A DNA stretch of 35,575 nt, taken from the NCBI GenBank assembly GCA_007694935.1, contig REES01000076.1:1-35575 (forward strand). Direction: 5' to 3'. Shown piece after piece: positions 24,089-31,196 of this stretch. A program made the position numbers and the translations under genes. Within the stretch, counting starts at the first letter, position 1, and each line of letters opens with the position of its first letter. Source of the stretch: Rhodospirillales bacterium (GTDB lineage Bacteria > Pseudomonadota > Alphaproteobacteria > Rhodospirillales > Defluviicoccaceae). The notes beneath the pieces are model-generated. The model ran no database searches. It saw nothing but the letters and a program-made list of their open reading frames with translations, and was not told the DNA's origin.

Positions 24089-24428
24089 CGCTCGCTTGCT
24101 CCCTTTCCCGTTGAGGTTCCTCCTGGCCCTCGGCCAGGCGTTCGATGACCAGCGGCTCGGGCGCAAAGCGCTCGACGAGGGCAACCGCGCCCGAGATCGC
24201 GAGCCAACTCACCGCCCACTCCACCGGATCGAGGGTTACGAACGCAGCGAGCGGTGCCGCCACCACGAGCGACAGGCAGTAGACACACCCGACGGCCTCC
24301 CCGGCCCAGCCGCCGAGCCTACTCCGGAGCCGGGCGAGGACAGCGCCGGGGCCGTCCTCGCGGGCCAAGAGATGGGTGAGCCGCCAAGCGGCGAGGCTAG
24401 CCAACGCCAGCCTGAGCCAGGGATCCAT
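23973..24428 (-). CDS. DUF1360-like small membrane protein
   Basis: This 151-residue protein opens with WLRLALASLAAWRLTHLLA followed by REDGP, then RLRSRLG, GCVYCLSLVVAAPLAAF and a second span WAVSWLAISGAVALVERF. The WRLTHLL..EDGP and CxxC-LS features fit the DUF1360 pattern of short two- or three-span proteins seen in phages and bacteria. Similarity ends around residue 95. The remaining 55 residues are hydrophilic and overlap the next gene by 116 bases, so the true end of the functional domain may be earlier. It starts 19 bases after the stop of the 782-residue gene and is probably in the same transcript. Function is unknown. Confidence 0.62.
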   Translation of the reverse strand: MDPWLRLALASLAAWRLTHLLAREDGPGAVLARLRSRLGGWAGEAVGCVYCLSLVVAAPLAAFVTLDPVEWAVSWLAISGAVALVERFAPEPLVIERLAEGQEEPQREREQASDGMLRSGSRQSVGPAGDGNAGVTDIGVSRDHPRRAGGD

Positions 24429-24447
24429 GCCGTCGCCCAGCCGCTGC

Positions 24448-26796
24448 CTAACGCCTCAAGTCGTTGCAGATGCAGATCGGGAAGAAGTCCTCGACCTGGT
24501 GCCGGCCCGCGCTTAGCGACGGGCAGATGCTGGTGTCCCACACCCTCAAGTGGATGATGTAGCCGCAACACTCGCCCGGCACCAGCTCGCCGTTCGGCCC
24601 GATGTGGGTGCGCTCGAGGGTCAGCGCCGGCTCCGCCGGATTGCACAGGCGATCCAAACGGCGGAAGTCGAGCATGGCGAGGATCCCCGGCGTGCGCGGT
24701 GGGATGACGCCTGGCGGCGGCACGGCGGTGGCGCAGCGAACGCCGGGATCGCCGACCCGCGTCGTGGCGACGAAGGGCGGACCCCACGGCGGCCCGCCCG
24801 GACCTGGCAGCGGCACGTCGAACCATGGGCCGCCGTCCTTCTTGATGCGGATCAGGTAGCCGCCGAAGTTGTCGCTCGGACGGGCCAGGTTGCCCTCCTC
24901 GATGTACTCGTCGTAGGCGATGCCGACGAGCGCCGCCGGCCAAGCCACCGCGCAGTCGCCGCTGCTCATCGCGAACTGGCTCAGGTTGATGGTGGCGCAC
25001 GGCGGCACGCCGGCGATCTGGTCGATCTTCCCGTGGATGTCCTTGTTGTCGAACCACACCTGCTGCAGGTCGTGCTTCACGTTGCCGCCGGTATCCTCGA
25101 CGGTGAGGCGCAGCGTGTAGCGGCCGCTCTGGCAGTTGCTGAGCGGCAGCGGCGTTGAGCTCCACAACGCCGGCGGGGGGCACAGGGACGCCGGCTCCGA
25201 GGGTTCGATCGGAAAGGACTGCGGCACCTGTGTCGACCAACGCACCTGCTGGAGCCAGTTCCACACCGGCGAGCACACGCCGGGCGGCCAGTTGAACTGG
25301 CGCCAGCGAGCGGTTAGTGCCTCCTCGAAGCGATTGTTGTTGCCGGCCTCGATCTGGAGTGGCGTGTTGTAGTCGACGCGCCAGAATTGGACAAAGCCTG
25401 GAAGCGCCGGGTCGACGACAAAGCCCGGGTGGTAGCTCAGGGTGTAGCGGCGGATGTCGCGGCCGGTGCAGCCGCGGACGTCGGCTGAGCCGAAGACATG
25501 GAGGCCGGTGCCGAACGAGCGGACGGTGCCGGCGCCGTCCTCGAGCTGCGCCGTCGGATCGAAGATGCCGGGCGGCTCCGCGGCCTCGATGCCCTCGAGC
25601 CCGCGGATCCACACCAGGTTGCGCTGGAGCTCGAAGACGATCGAGCAGCACTGGGGCGAGCCCTGGGTCGGGAACAGGCAGAGCTGGATCTCGACCGGCC
25701 CCGGCGGCACGTGCGGGAAGGTCTCGAGGAAGCCGAGGGTGGCGCCGACGACGCCGCAGGCGCCCTGCGCGGCCCCGCCCGGATACTTGATGCCGACGGT
25801 CTTGAACGGGCCGATGCCGCCCTGACGCCAGGCGAGCGTGTAGTGGTCGCAGAACGCGCCGGTCGCCGTGCCCTTGATCTCGACCCCGCGGAGGATGCCG
25901 GCGGCGGGGATCTCGCCCTCCTCGGCGCAGCCGTTCGGCTCGACGATCTCGCAGATCAACGGCCCGAAGCAGCGCCGAAGGCACCGCCAGTAGAACAGAA
26001 GGCAGAACAGAACGTCGATCAGGTTGCGGGCGCGGGCGAGGCAGCAGCCGAAGCGGATGGCGCACAAACACCAGCACCGGCAGAACCAGAAGAACGGCTC
26101 CTGTGCGTGCTTGGCGAACGCTTCCCGTCCCAGCAGCGCCTCGGCCACTTCCGGCTTCAGCGCCCGGTCGAAGACTTGGCCGATGATGTCGCCGCCCTCG
26201 AAGCAGTCGATCTTGCCGTCGACGACCTCGTCGGGAATACCGAGCGGGAACTCGACGCTGGCGAGCTGGTCGGTGAGGTACGGCTTATAGGCGCCGGCGA
26301 AAGCCTCGACCAGGGTCTGGAAGTCGCGCCGCTCGTCGGGGGTGAGCGGCGTGCTCACCGGCGCGCCGACCGCTTGGCGGACGCAGATCCAGTAGCGGTA
26401 GAGGTAATAGACGAAGGCGCGGAAGGTGCGAGGTCCGCGGCAGACGAGCCAGCCGAAGATAGTGCAGCAGCGGATGTGCAGGAGGCACCATCGCCAGCGG
26501 TCGACCGGCCCGAGGATCTCGCGGCCCTCGGCCGGCAACAGCTTGAGCGCCACCTCCTCGGTGAAGAGGCCTTCGAACAGGCGGTTGGCCAGCTGGAGCT
26601 CGTCCTCGCAGGCCGGCGGCTTCCGCTCCGCCTCCTTCTTCAGCGCCTCGATGTCCCGCGCCCGCTTGAGGTCCTCCTCGAGAATCGGCCGATAGGCGTC
26701 GACGAGCGCCTTGAGGACGAACTGAAAGTCCTCGCCGTCGATCTCCCTCTTGTCCTCGTCCGTCAGGGCGTCCGACGGCGTCTGGTCCTGTGGCAT
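24448..26796 (-). CDS. Large cysteine-rich two-module protein, unassigned
   Basis: This 782-residue protein starts at ATG 26796 with GGAGGAAGG close upstream. Residues 23-144 and 159-278 are two divergent copies of one module. Each begins DFQ-A-AY(R/K)P-L, has EVA-LL in the middle, and ends in a segment dense in Cys, Trp and Arg (WRWCLLHIRCC in copy 1, WFCRCWCLCAIRFGCC in copy 2) and a final aromatic/Arg helix. Residues 300-782 are beta-rich, with two similar strands-and-turn units: GVEIKGTATGAFCDHYTLAW at 304-323, and VFGSADVRGC at 434-443 leading into YTLSY. About 36 cysteines are present. There is no signal peptide and no obvious enzyme motif. The downstream neighbours look phage-like. I do not recognise the family; structural, redox or metal-binding roles are only guesses. 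Confidence 0.75.
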   Translation of the reverse strand: MPQDQTPSDALTDEDKREIDGEDFQFVLKALVDAYRPILEEDLKRARDIEALKKEAERKPPACEDELQLANRLFEGLFTEEVALKLLPAEGREILGPVDRWRWCLLHIRCCTIFGWLVCRGPRTFRAFVYYLYRYWICVRQAVGAPVSTPLTPDERRDFQTLVEAFAGAYKPYLTDQLASVEFPLGIPDEVVDGKIDCFEGGDIIGQVFDRALKPEVAEALLGREAFAKHAQEPFFWFCRCWCLCAIRFGCCLARARNLIDVLFCLLFYWRCLRRCFGPLICEIVEPNGCAEEGEIPAAGILRGVEIKGTATGAFCDHYTLAWRQGGIGPFKTVGIKYPGGAAQGACGVVGATLGFLETFPHVPPGPVEIQLCLFPTQGSPQCCSIVFELQRNLVWIRGLEGIEAAEPPGIFDPTAQLEDGAGTVRSFGTGLHVFGSADVRGCTGRDIRRYTLSYHPGFVVDPALPGFVQFWRVDYNTPLQIEAGNNNRFEEALTARWRQFNWPPGVCSPVWNWLQQVRWSTQVPQSFPIEPSEPASLCPPPALWSSTPLPLSNCQSGRYTLRLTVEDTGGNVKHDLQQVWFDNKDIHGKIDQIAGVPPCATINLSQFAMSSGDCAVAWPAALVGIAYDEYIEEGNLARPSDNFGGYLIRIKKDGGPWFDVPLPGPGGPPWGPPFVATTRVGDPGVRCATAVPPPGVIPPRTPGILAMLDFRRLDRLCNPAEPALTLERTHIGPNGELVPGECCGYIIHLRVWDTSICPSLSAGRHQVEDFFPICICNDLRR

Positions 26797-27193
26797 GGTA
26801 CCTTCCTCCCGATTCCGATGGTTGCTTGTGACCGTCCAGGTTACGGCCGCACTGCTGCGAGGTTTCGCCCCTTGTCGGGGTCGCCAGGGGAACGGCAACG
26901 GGCGGTTCGGGGGCCGCGCGGGCAGGGGACCATGAGCGGAATGCCGGCGCGGTGCGGTTCGGCAACTGGGGCGAGGCGATGCTGGTCCGTAGCGGACAGC
27001 CTCACCTTCTGCCGCAGCTCGGTGGTGAGGTCGGCGCGGTGTAAGCCGGCGAGGCTCTTCAGACCGAGTGCCTTCACGACTTCCTCGGTATTGCTGCCCT
27101 GCGGTGTGCCTCTGGCGTTGGTCACCGGCTCCTCCACTGTCAGGTTTTGGGTGATGCGGGCGACCGGTGTTCCTGGCGCCCGCCGCACCACAA
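26797..27193 (-). other. Intergenic stretch with an uncertain 116-codon frame
   Basis: A minus-strand frame at 26841-27191 begins at GTG just after the amylase stop. It contains TEEVVKALGLKSLAGLHRAD near its start and then becomes Arg/Pro-rich. It lacks a ribosome site and I cannot match it to a family. It could be a gene fragment. Nothing else is visible apart from GGAGGAAGG at the right margin of the 782-residue gene. Confidence 0.3.
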
Positions 27194-28714
27194 TCAGTTC
27201 AGCCAGGCATCGGGAACCTCGATGGTGTCGGGTTCGCGGTATTCCGGCACCGGCAGGGGATCATTGAGAGACGCCTGCTGGACCTCCGGATTGCCCGGCA
27301 GCCCGACCCAGACTTTCCAGCCGGCCCCCTGGGCATACTCGCGGTAGTGGCGATAGCCGGAATAATGCGGCTGCCAGTCGATGTCGCTGCCGCCGACCCG
27401 GACATGCAGGTCCCCGTGCCGTCCCACCACTCGTGCGGCATAGACGCCCCGCATCCGGGCGTTGTTCTGGGTGTGCAGGGCGCTGCCGGCGTGCACGCCG
27501 GCGACCTTGCGGGCATTGATCAGGGCCCGGATCTTGCTCCTCAGGTCCGAGCCCCAGTCGAAGTAGTGCTTCCAGTACACCGTCGGCACGCCGGGATGGG
27601 TGAGGATGTGGGCGTAGCCCTGCTCCACCTCCCAGTTGTTGGCGAAGCTGTCGTGCTCGTGGTGCTGCTGCGGGGTGCCGTCCCGGTTGGTGCGGAAGCC
27701 AGTGTCGTGGTTCTCCAGGAACGTCACCGCCCGGTTCCGCCACAAGTGGCCGTCGGTGAGGTCGCCGACCAGGCCGATGCCGGCACTGTGCCCATACCAG
27801 GCGCCGTAGTGGCCCTTGTTGTCCTTGAGGGTGAAGAAGGTCGAGAAGTCGAAGACGCTGCTGGCGGTGTTCAGCTGGCCGGCATGGGTCGCGGTGTGCC
27901 AGACCCAGCCGCGCATTTCATCATGGGCGCCCCAGTCATACTCCCCGACCGAGAACGTGGGTTCCGAGGCGCGGTTGTAGACGGCGATCCAGCGGGCGTG
28001 GAAGCCGTGGACCATGTCGTAGCGCCAGCCGCGATACCCCATGCTCCTGAGTTGCAGCAAGTTACGGATCAGGTCGCGCCGGACCTGCGCATTGGTGTGG
28101 TCGAGGTCGCGGAAGGCATAATAGGCGTACGTGGTGCCGCCATGCTGGGCGTACTCGGTCGGCCGCTCTTCCGGCGCACCCCGCTCGTCCACCGGGGTTT
28201 CGAACACTTCGGACTCCGGGTTGGTGAACGCCTCGTCATCCCGGGTGATCGCCCAAGTGCCCCAGTCGGGGTTGCGGAAGTCCGCCCAGCCGTCGACCCC
28301 GTCGCGGTGGTTGTAGACGATGTCCGCCACCGGCTCGACCCCGTTCTCCAGCAAGGCGACCAGCATGGTGCGATGCCGGTCGAAATCGCCGAAGCTGTTG
28401 TCGAGGTAGAAGTATTCCCTGGGATTGTAGCCGGCACTGAGCTCCCCGGCATGGGACGGCGGTGGCAGCCAGATCAGGTCGAAGCGCGCCTCCCGCATGG
28501 CCGGGGCGAGATCGGTGACGATCTGGTACCAGCGACGGTCGCCGAACTGGGGAAAGTCGGCATGCCCATGGCGGTAGGATTCCCAATAGAACCCCTGCAG
28601 CATCACCCGGTCGTCCTCGAACCCGGCCTGGGCGCGGGCCGCGGTCGGGTTGGCGACGGCCAGTATGATCGCCACCAGAAAAATTGTGAGGGAAGCGACA
28701 AGCCTGTTGGGCAT
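27194..28714 (-). CDS. Secreted alpha-amylase (GH13)
   Basis: This 506-residue glycoside hydrolase cleaves alpha-1,4-glucans. Residues 1-30 are a signal peptide: basic start, hydrophobic core LTIFLVAIILAVA, and cleavage near ARAQA. The four GH13 regions are visible: DIVYNH (131-136), GWRYDMVHGF with nucleophile D233, SVGEYDW with acid/base E258, and FLENHDT with D337. A beta-sandwich C-terminal domain ends at VPDAWLN. Length suits a small bacterial or plant-like alpha-amylase without a starch-binding module. The ATG at 28714 is preceded by GGGGAGGA. A 7-bp hairpin lies just before that ribosome site. It appears to be a single-gene unit in a region bordered by mobile debris, so recent acquisition is possible. 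Confidence 0.93.
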   Translation of the reverse strand: MPNRLVASLTIFLVAIILAVANPTAARAQAGFEDDRVMLQGFYWESYRHGHADFPQFGDRRWYQIVTDLAPAMREARFDLIWLPPPSHAGELSAGYNPREYFYLDNSFGDFDRHRTMLVALLENGVEPVADIVYNHRDGVDGWADFRNPDWGTWAITRDDEAFTNPESEVFETPVDERGAPEERPTEYAQHGGTTYAYYAFRDLDHTNAQVRRDLIRNLLQLRSMGYRGWRYDMVHGFHARWIAVYNRASEPTFSVGEYDWGAHDEMRGWVWHTATHAGQLNTASSVFDFSTFFTLKDNKGHYGAWYGHSAGIGLVGDLTDGHLWRNRAVTFLENHDTGFRTNRDGTPQQHHEHDSFANNWEVEQGYAHILTHPGVPTVYWKHYFDWGSDLRSKIRALINARKVAGVHAGSALHTQNNARMRGVYAARVVGRHGDLHVRVGGSDIDWQPHYSGYRHYREYAQGAGWKVWVGLPGNPEVQQASLNDPLPVPEYREPDTIEVPDAWLN

Positions 28715-28727
28715 AACATCCTCCCCG

Positions 28728-28745
28728 GCAAGACTTTCGTCTTGC
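28728..28745 (-). promoter_or_regulatory. GAAA-capped hairpin in the amylase leader
   Basis: In the minus-strand transcript GCAAGAC and GTCTTGC form a perfect 7-bp stem closed by GAAA, a stable GNRA loop. It lies directly before the ribosome site GGGGAGGA of the amylase gene. It could stabilise the 5' end or affect ribosome access. Confidence 0.6.
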
Positions 28746-28793
28746 CTATTACCATTTTTTTTCTTATCTTAGCGATGCACACCGCTTTACGCT

Positions 28794-28809
28794 AGTGTGC
28801 ACGCACACT
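28794..28809 (-). promoter_or_regulatory. 7-bp dyad upstream of the amylase gene
   Basis: AGTGTGC (28794-28800) and GCACACT (28803-28809) are separated by two bases, about 80 bases before the amylase ATG, a typical place for an operator. I could not identify promoter hexamers nearby with confidence. The surrounding 28740-28900 is A+T-rich, unlike the rest of the window. I see no gene in 28715-29078. Confidence 0.4.
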
Positions 28810-29078
28810 TGGCGTTCTTGCGCTCTCGATTCGAATAGGGAGCGCGCTTGCAACCTTCGATCCAATAGTCGTTTTTTACGTTTTTCTAATATTAGGTTGC
28901 TGTTGAGACTGACTATACCACGTGCCGAGTCTTTGAAGTAGACCCAAGTGGGTTAGGCATCGGCCCGATGCGGGGGTTCCGGCCCGGCTTGACCACCGGG
29001 GCCAGCTCACCCAGGCCAACGCAACCGACAAAGCCGGCCAACTTGCCTGTCGCCCGCGGCCAGGATGGTTTCGCGCTA

Positions 29079-29326
29079 TGAACCGCCCCGGGTTTGCCGG
29101 AGGCTCCAACTCCTGAGAAGGTGGAGCCATCATGAGCAAGACGACGAACAAGTTCTCGATCGTGTCCCCGGAAGTGCGCCAACGTGCCGTTCGACTGGTG
29201 CTGGACCACGAGCATGAACATCCCTCCCGCTGGTCAGCGATCAGCTCGATCGCGGCCAAGATCGGCTGCACGGGCCAGACGCTTAACGAGTGGGTGAAGA
29301 AGGCCGAGATCGATGCCGGCAGGCGG
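29079..29326 (+). mobile_element. IS3-family element remnant: left end plus truncated orfA
   Basis: TGAACCGCCCCGGG at 29079 looks like an IS3-type terminal repeat. Next is a GGCTCCA/TGGAGCC hairpin (29102-29128) whose right arm contains the ribosome site. The orfA frame starts at ATG 29132. The first 65 residues are a standard IS3-family OrfA helix-turn-helix: [39 protein letters not shown] and EIDAGRR. After that the frame continues into unrelated sequence. The rest of orfA, all of orfB and the right end are missing. The hairpin over the start region is a known way for IS elements to limit expression from outside transcripts. It cannot transpose on its own. Confidence 0.75.
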
Positions 29327-29328
29327 GG

Positions 29329-29574
29329 CGGTTCAACGTCGCCTATCGGGATGCCGTGCTTGCCGATCTCGGCGCTCTCGCCATCGCCATCGATCCGGAA
29401 ACGGACCGCAAGGCATGGTCCGATATCCTGGCTCTGGCCGACCGGTTCCGGCTCAGCGTTTACGATGCCGCGTACCTGGAACTCGCCGAAAGCCACCGGC
29501 TGCCATTGGCAACATTGGATCAAGCCTTGCGCGCCGCCGGCGCCACGCTCAACGTGGCGCTGCTGGGTCTTTGA
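29329..29574 (+). pseudogene. VapC-type PIN toxin, C-terminal fragment
   Basis: Eighty codons in a frame different from the IS orfA read as the C-terminal half of a VapC ribonuclease: [54 protein letters not shown]. The conserved acidic residues of YDAAYLELA and ATLDQAL are present. The N-terminal part with the first catalytic aspartate and any antitoxin gene are missing. The break falls exactly at the end of the IS3 remnant, so an IS-linked deletion probably removed both. An in-frame ATG at 29290 would give a chimeric peptide but not a working toxin. Confidence 0.8.
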
Positions 29575-29620
29575 GGGGCTTTCCGGGTGCGGTAGCGAGC
29601 CCGCCGATAGCCTTACAGCC

Positions 29621-29693
29621 GATCGTGTCCCATTGAGTGGTGTCGCTGGCGGGTAGCGCCGCCGCCAGCTACACCACCAGCGGGGACACGATC
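29621..29693. repeat. 73-nt long hairpin (three stacked perfect stems)
   Basis: Three perfect arm pairs share one centre: 29621-29631 with 29683-29693 (11 bp), 29637-29643 with 29671-29677 (7 bp), and 29645-29652 with 29662-29669 (8 bp). Symmetric 5-nt and 1-nt internal mismatches separate them, and the loop is 9 nt. Such symmetry is characteristic of REP/MITE-like elements or a structured RNA. No T-tract follows. Confidence 0.8.
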
Positions 29694-29745
29694 AGGTAAC
29701 GCGCGCGCGAGGCAGCCTGTGGGGCTGGAGCGATCCATCCCCCCT

Positions 29746-29792
29746 TGCGAATTCGCCCGTAAGGCAGCCCCTGCCTTCGGACGAATTTCGCA
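29746..29792. repeat. 22-bp imperfect inverted repeat with 3-nt loop
   Basis: TGCGAATTCGCCCGTAAGGC (start of the arm 29746-29767) pairs with 29771-29792 with one mismatch and two single-base bulges. It lies 52 bases after the 73-nt hairpin, in the same gene-free stretch. The rest of 29575-29998 has no gene. Confidence 0.7.
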
Positions 29793-29944
29793 CGAAGGAG
29801 CATGGCGCGCCCATGCGTGGCGTGGGTGAGGGCGGGTTTCGTCCGGAGCCAACTCGATGGCGCTCGGTGGCCGATGGATAGGCTAATGGTTCCGGCAAAT
29901 TCCAGGGCAAGCCGCCGCTGGTTTGGGGGTTGGCTTGAGGATTG

Positions 29945-29965
29945 GCCCCGAGAGGGGGCATTTTT
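29945..29965 (+). terminator. Rho-independent-like terminator
   Basis: GCCCC (29945-29949) and GGGGC (29955-29959) form a stem followed by ATTTTT on the plus strand. It would stop transcription from the VapC/IS debris towards the tRNA gene. Confidence 0.5.
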
Positions 29966-29998
29966 CCCCAACGATTTCATGCGCTTATGCGCATTTCA

Positions 29999-30088
29999 TG
30001 GCGGAGGGGGTGGGATTCGAACCCACGGTACCCGTAAGGGTACAACGGTTTTCGAGACCGTCCCGATCGACCGCTCCGGCACCCCTCC
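29999..30088 (-). tRNA. tRNA-Ser (anticodon CGA)
   Basis: On the minus strand the gene begins GGAGGGG at 30088 and ends CCCCTCC, discriminator G and an encoded CCA (29999-30001). The anticodon loop CTCGAAA gives CGA, reading UCG. A long variable arm (GTACCC/GGGTAC) identifies a class II serine tRNA, and the T arm has GGTTCGAATCC. The length is 90 nt with CCA. Its 3' end faces the IS/VapC debris, a common arrangement at integration sites. I find no second copy of the 3' end in the window. The bases 30089-30332 hold no gene that I can support. Confidence 0.95.
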
Positions 30089-30332
30089 TGAGGCGGCCGG
30101 CCCAAATCCCCCTGGTGCCGGTCCCGACGGTCATCGCCACGGTAGCGCAGGTCACCGACCCTCGGCAACCCCGGCCCCACCGCGCCGACGCGCGGCAATA
30201 CCTTCGACACCGCGCCCACGCCGGGCGATCCAGTAATGCAGCCCGGCTGGACAGCGGGAACCTCGCTGCCGGCCCGGGATCGCCATCGGTGGGGGCGGGC
30301 AGGGGGCTCCAACCCGGAGGGAGAACGGGGCC

Positions 30333-30734
30333 TCAGCCTTCCAGCAGCGACATCAGCGCCATCATCGCCGCGATGGCGGCGAGACCGATCCCGGAGACAC
30401 TCAGCACCAGGATGATAATATAGCGGGTGAAGCTCGCCTGCGCCGGTGCCGGCTCATCCACGCTTGCCGGCAGGGCCGCGGCGGCGTGAGTGTCGGCGGT
30501 GGCCCGCCGTCCGGCATGGCCTTGCTCGGCATGAAACACCGTCCGGGTCAGGCTCGGGTGGCCGTCCGGCGCCAGCGTCTCCTGGATCACCCGGACCGCC
30601 GCGATCCGCCGCTCACCCAGCATCTTGCGACCCTCGTGGATGGCAAGGTCGCGTTCGCCGTGCACCGAATCCAGCAGCCACCGGCCGCCGGGAGATGCCT
30701 GGGTGTAGACCTCGTAGCTGGTTTGGAGCGACAT
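30333..30734 (-). CDS. Small C-terminally anchored membrane protein, unknown function
   Basis: This 133-residue protein has an N-terminal soluble domain of about 75 residues (SLQTSYEVYTQASPGGRW, RDLAIHEGRKMLGERRIAAV, VIQETLAPDG). An Ala-rich linker follows, then one membrane span at the end (FTRYIIILVLSVSGIGLAAI). The start is ATG 30734 with AGGAGA about nine bases upstream. The soluble part looks like a compact alpha/beta domain with RAxxxAxxxL helix features. I do not recognise a named family. It is in the same direction as, and 22 bases after, the preceding small gene, so the two may be co-transcribed. Confidence 0.6.
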   Translation of the reverse strand: MSLQTSYEVYTQASPGGRWLLDSVHGERDLAIHEGRKMLGERRIAAVRVIQETLAPDGHPSLTRTVFHAEQGHAGRRATADTHAAAALPASVDEPAPAQASFTRYIIILVLSVSGIGLAAIAAMMALMSLLEG

Positions 30735-30756
30735 TCCCGGGGTTCTCCTGGGCCGG

Positions 30757-31125
30757 TCAGCTGGGGGCTCGCCGATCCCGGTCGTCGACGCGGCCGTTGG
30801 CCGCGCACGCGACCGTCGCCTCGCCGCCGAACGTCGGCAACTCGATCTCGAGCATACCGTCATCGAGGCCGGTCCAGCCGCTGCGGCGCAGGTCGTCCAG
30901 CGATGGCAGGCAACCCGCCCGCCGCTGGCGGCGCCAGAGCTGCAGCACCGGATGGGCCGGTCGTCGCTCCCGGTCCGGTGGCAGAATGGTGACCCCGTCG
31001 ATCGCAACGATTTCCAGAATGTCGTCGGCGTCTGTTGTCACCATGCCGCCGGTTCCCGGATGGGTGGCTGCCACGCCCGCGGCACAGGCCCTCCGCAACT
31101 GGACCGGCCGGACGCGGGCGACCAT
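30757..31125 (-). CDS. Small soluble protein, possibly PAS-like, unknown function
   Basis: This 122-residue protein is defined from ATG 31125. An internal ATG at 31044 (starting MVTTDADDILEIVAIDG) is a real alternative because the upstream start lacks a ribosome site. The middle segment PVLQLWRRQRRAGCLPSLDD is reminiscent of the YWxxxRxxxxLPSRxDxDP opening of short PAS-like proteins common in Rhodospirillales. Similarity is partial, and no ligand-binding residues can be named. The C-terminus is Arg/Asp-rich. It lies 71 bases downstream of the pheT stop region and just upstream of the small anchored membrane protein gene. Confidence 0.5.
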   Translation of the reverse strand: MVARVRPVQLRRACAAGVAATHPGTGGMVTTDADDILEIVAIDGVTILPPDRERRPAHPVLQLWRRQRRAGCLPSLDDLRRSGWTGLDDGMLEIELPTFGGEATVACAANGRVDDRDRRAPS

Positions 31126-31168
31126 GACCGTACGACGTTTGGGTTAACAAAGTGCGACCCGCCCGATC

Positions 31169-31192
31169 GGCGCCACCGGCGCGGCCGGCGCC
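31169..31192 (-). terminator. Possible stem-loop after pheT
   Basis: GGCGCC at 31169-31174 and 31187-31192 can pair around a GC-rich loop, 5-30 bases after the pheT stop. No clear T-run follows, so terminator function is uncertain. Confidence 0.35.
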
Positions 31193-31196
31193 GCCC

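Noticed and set aside
25498-28795. Long plus-strand frames opposite the Cys-rich gene and the amylase gene
   Set aside because: They mirror the codon bias of the minus-strand genes, lack ribosome sites and domains, and the opposite strand has strong evidence.
29132-29656. 174-codon frame as a single novel protein
   Set aside because: Its first 65 codons are IS3 OrfA; beyond that it is out of frame over VapC sequence and meaningless.
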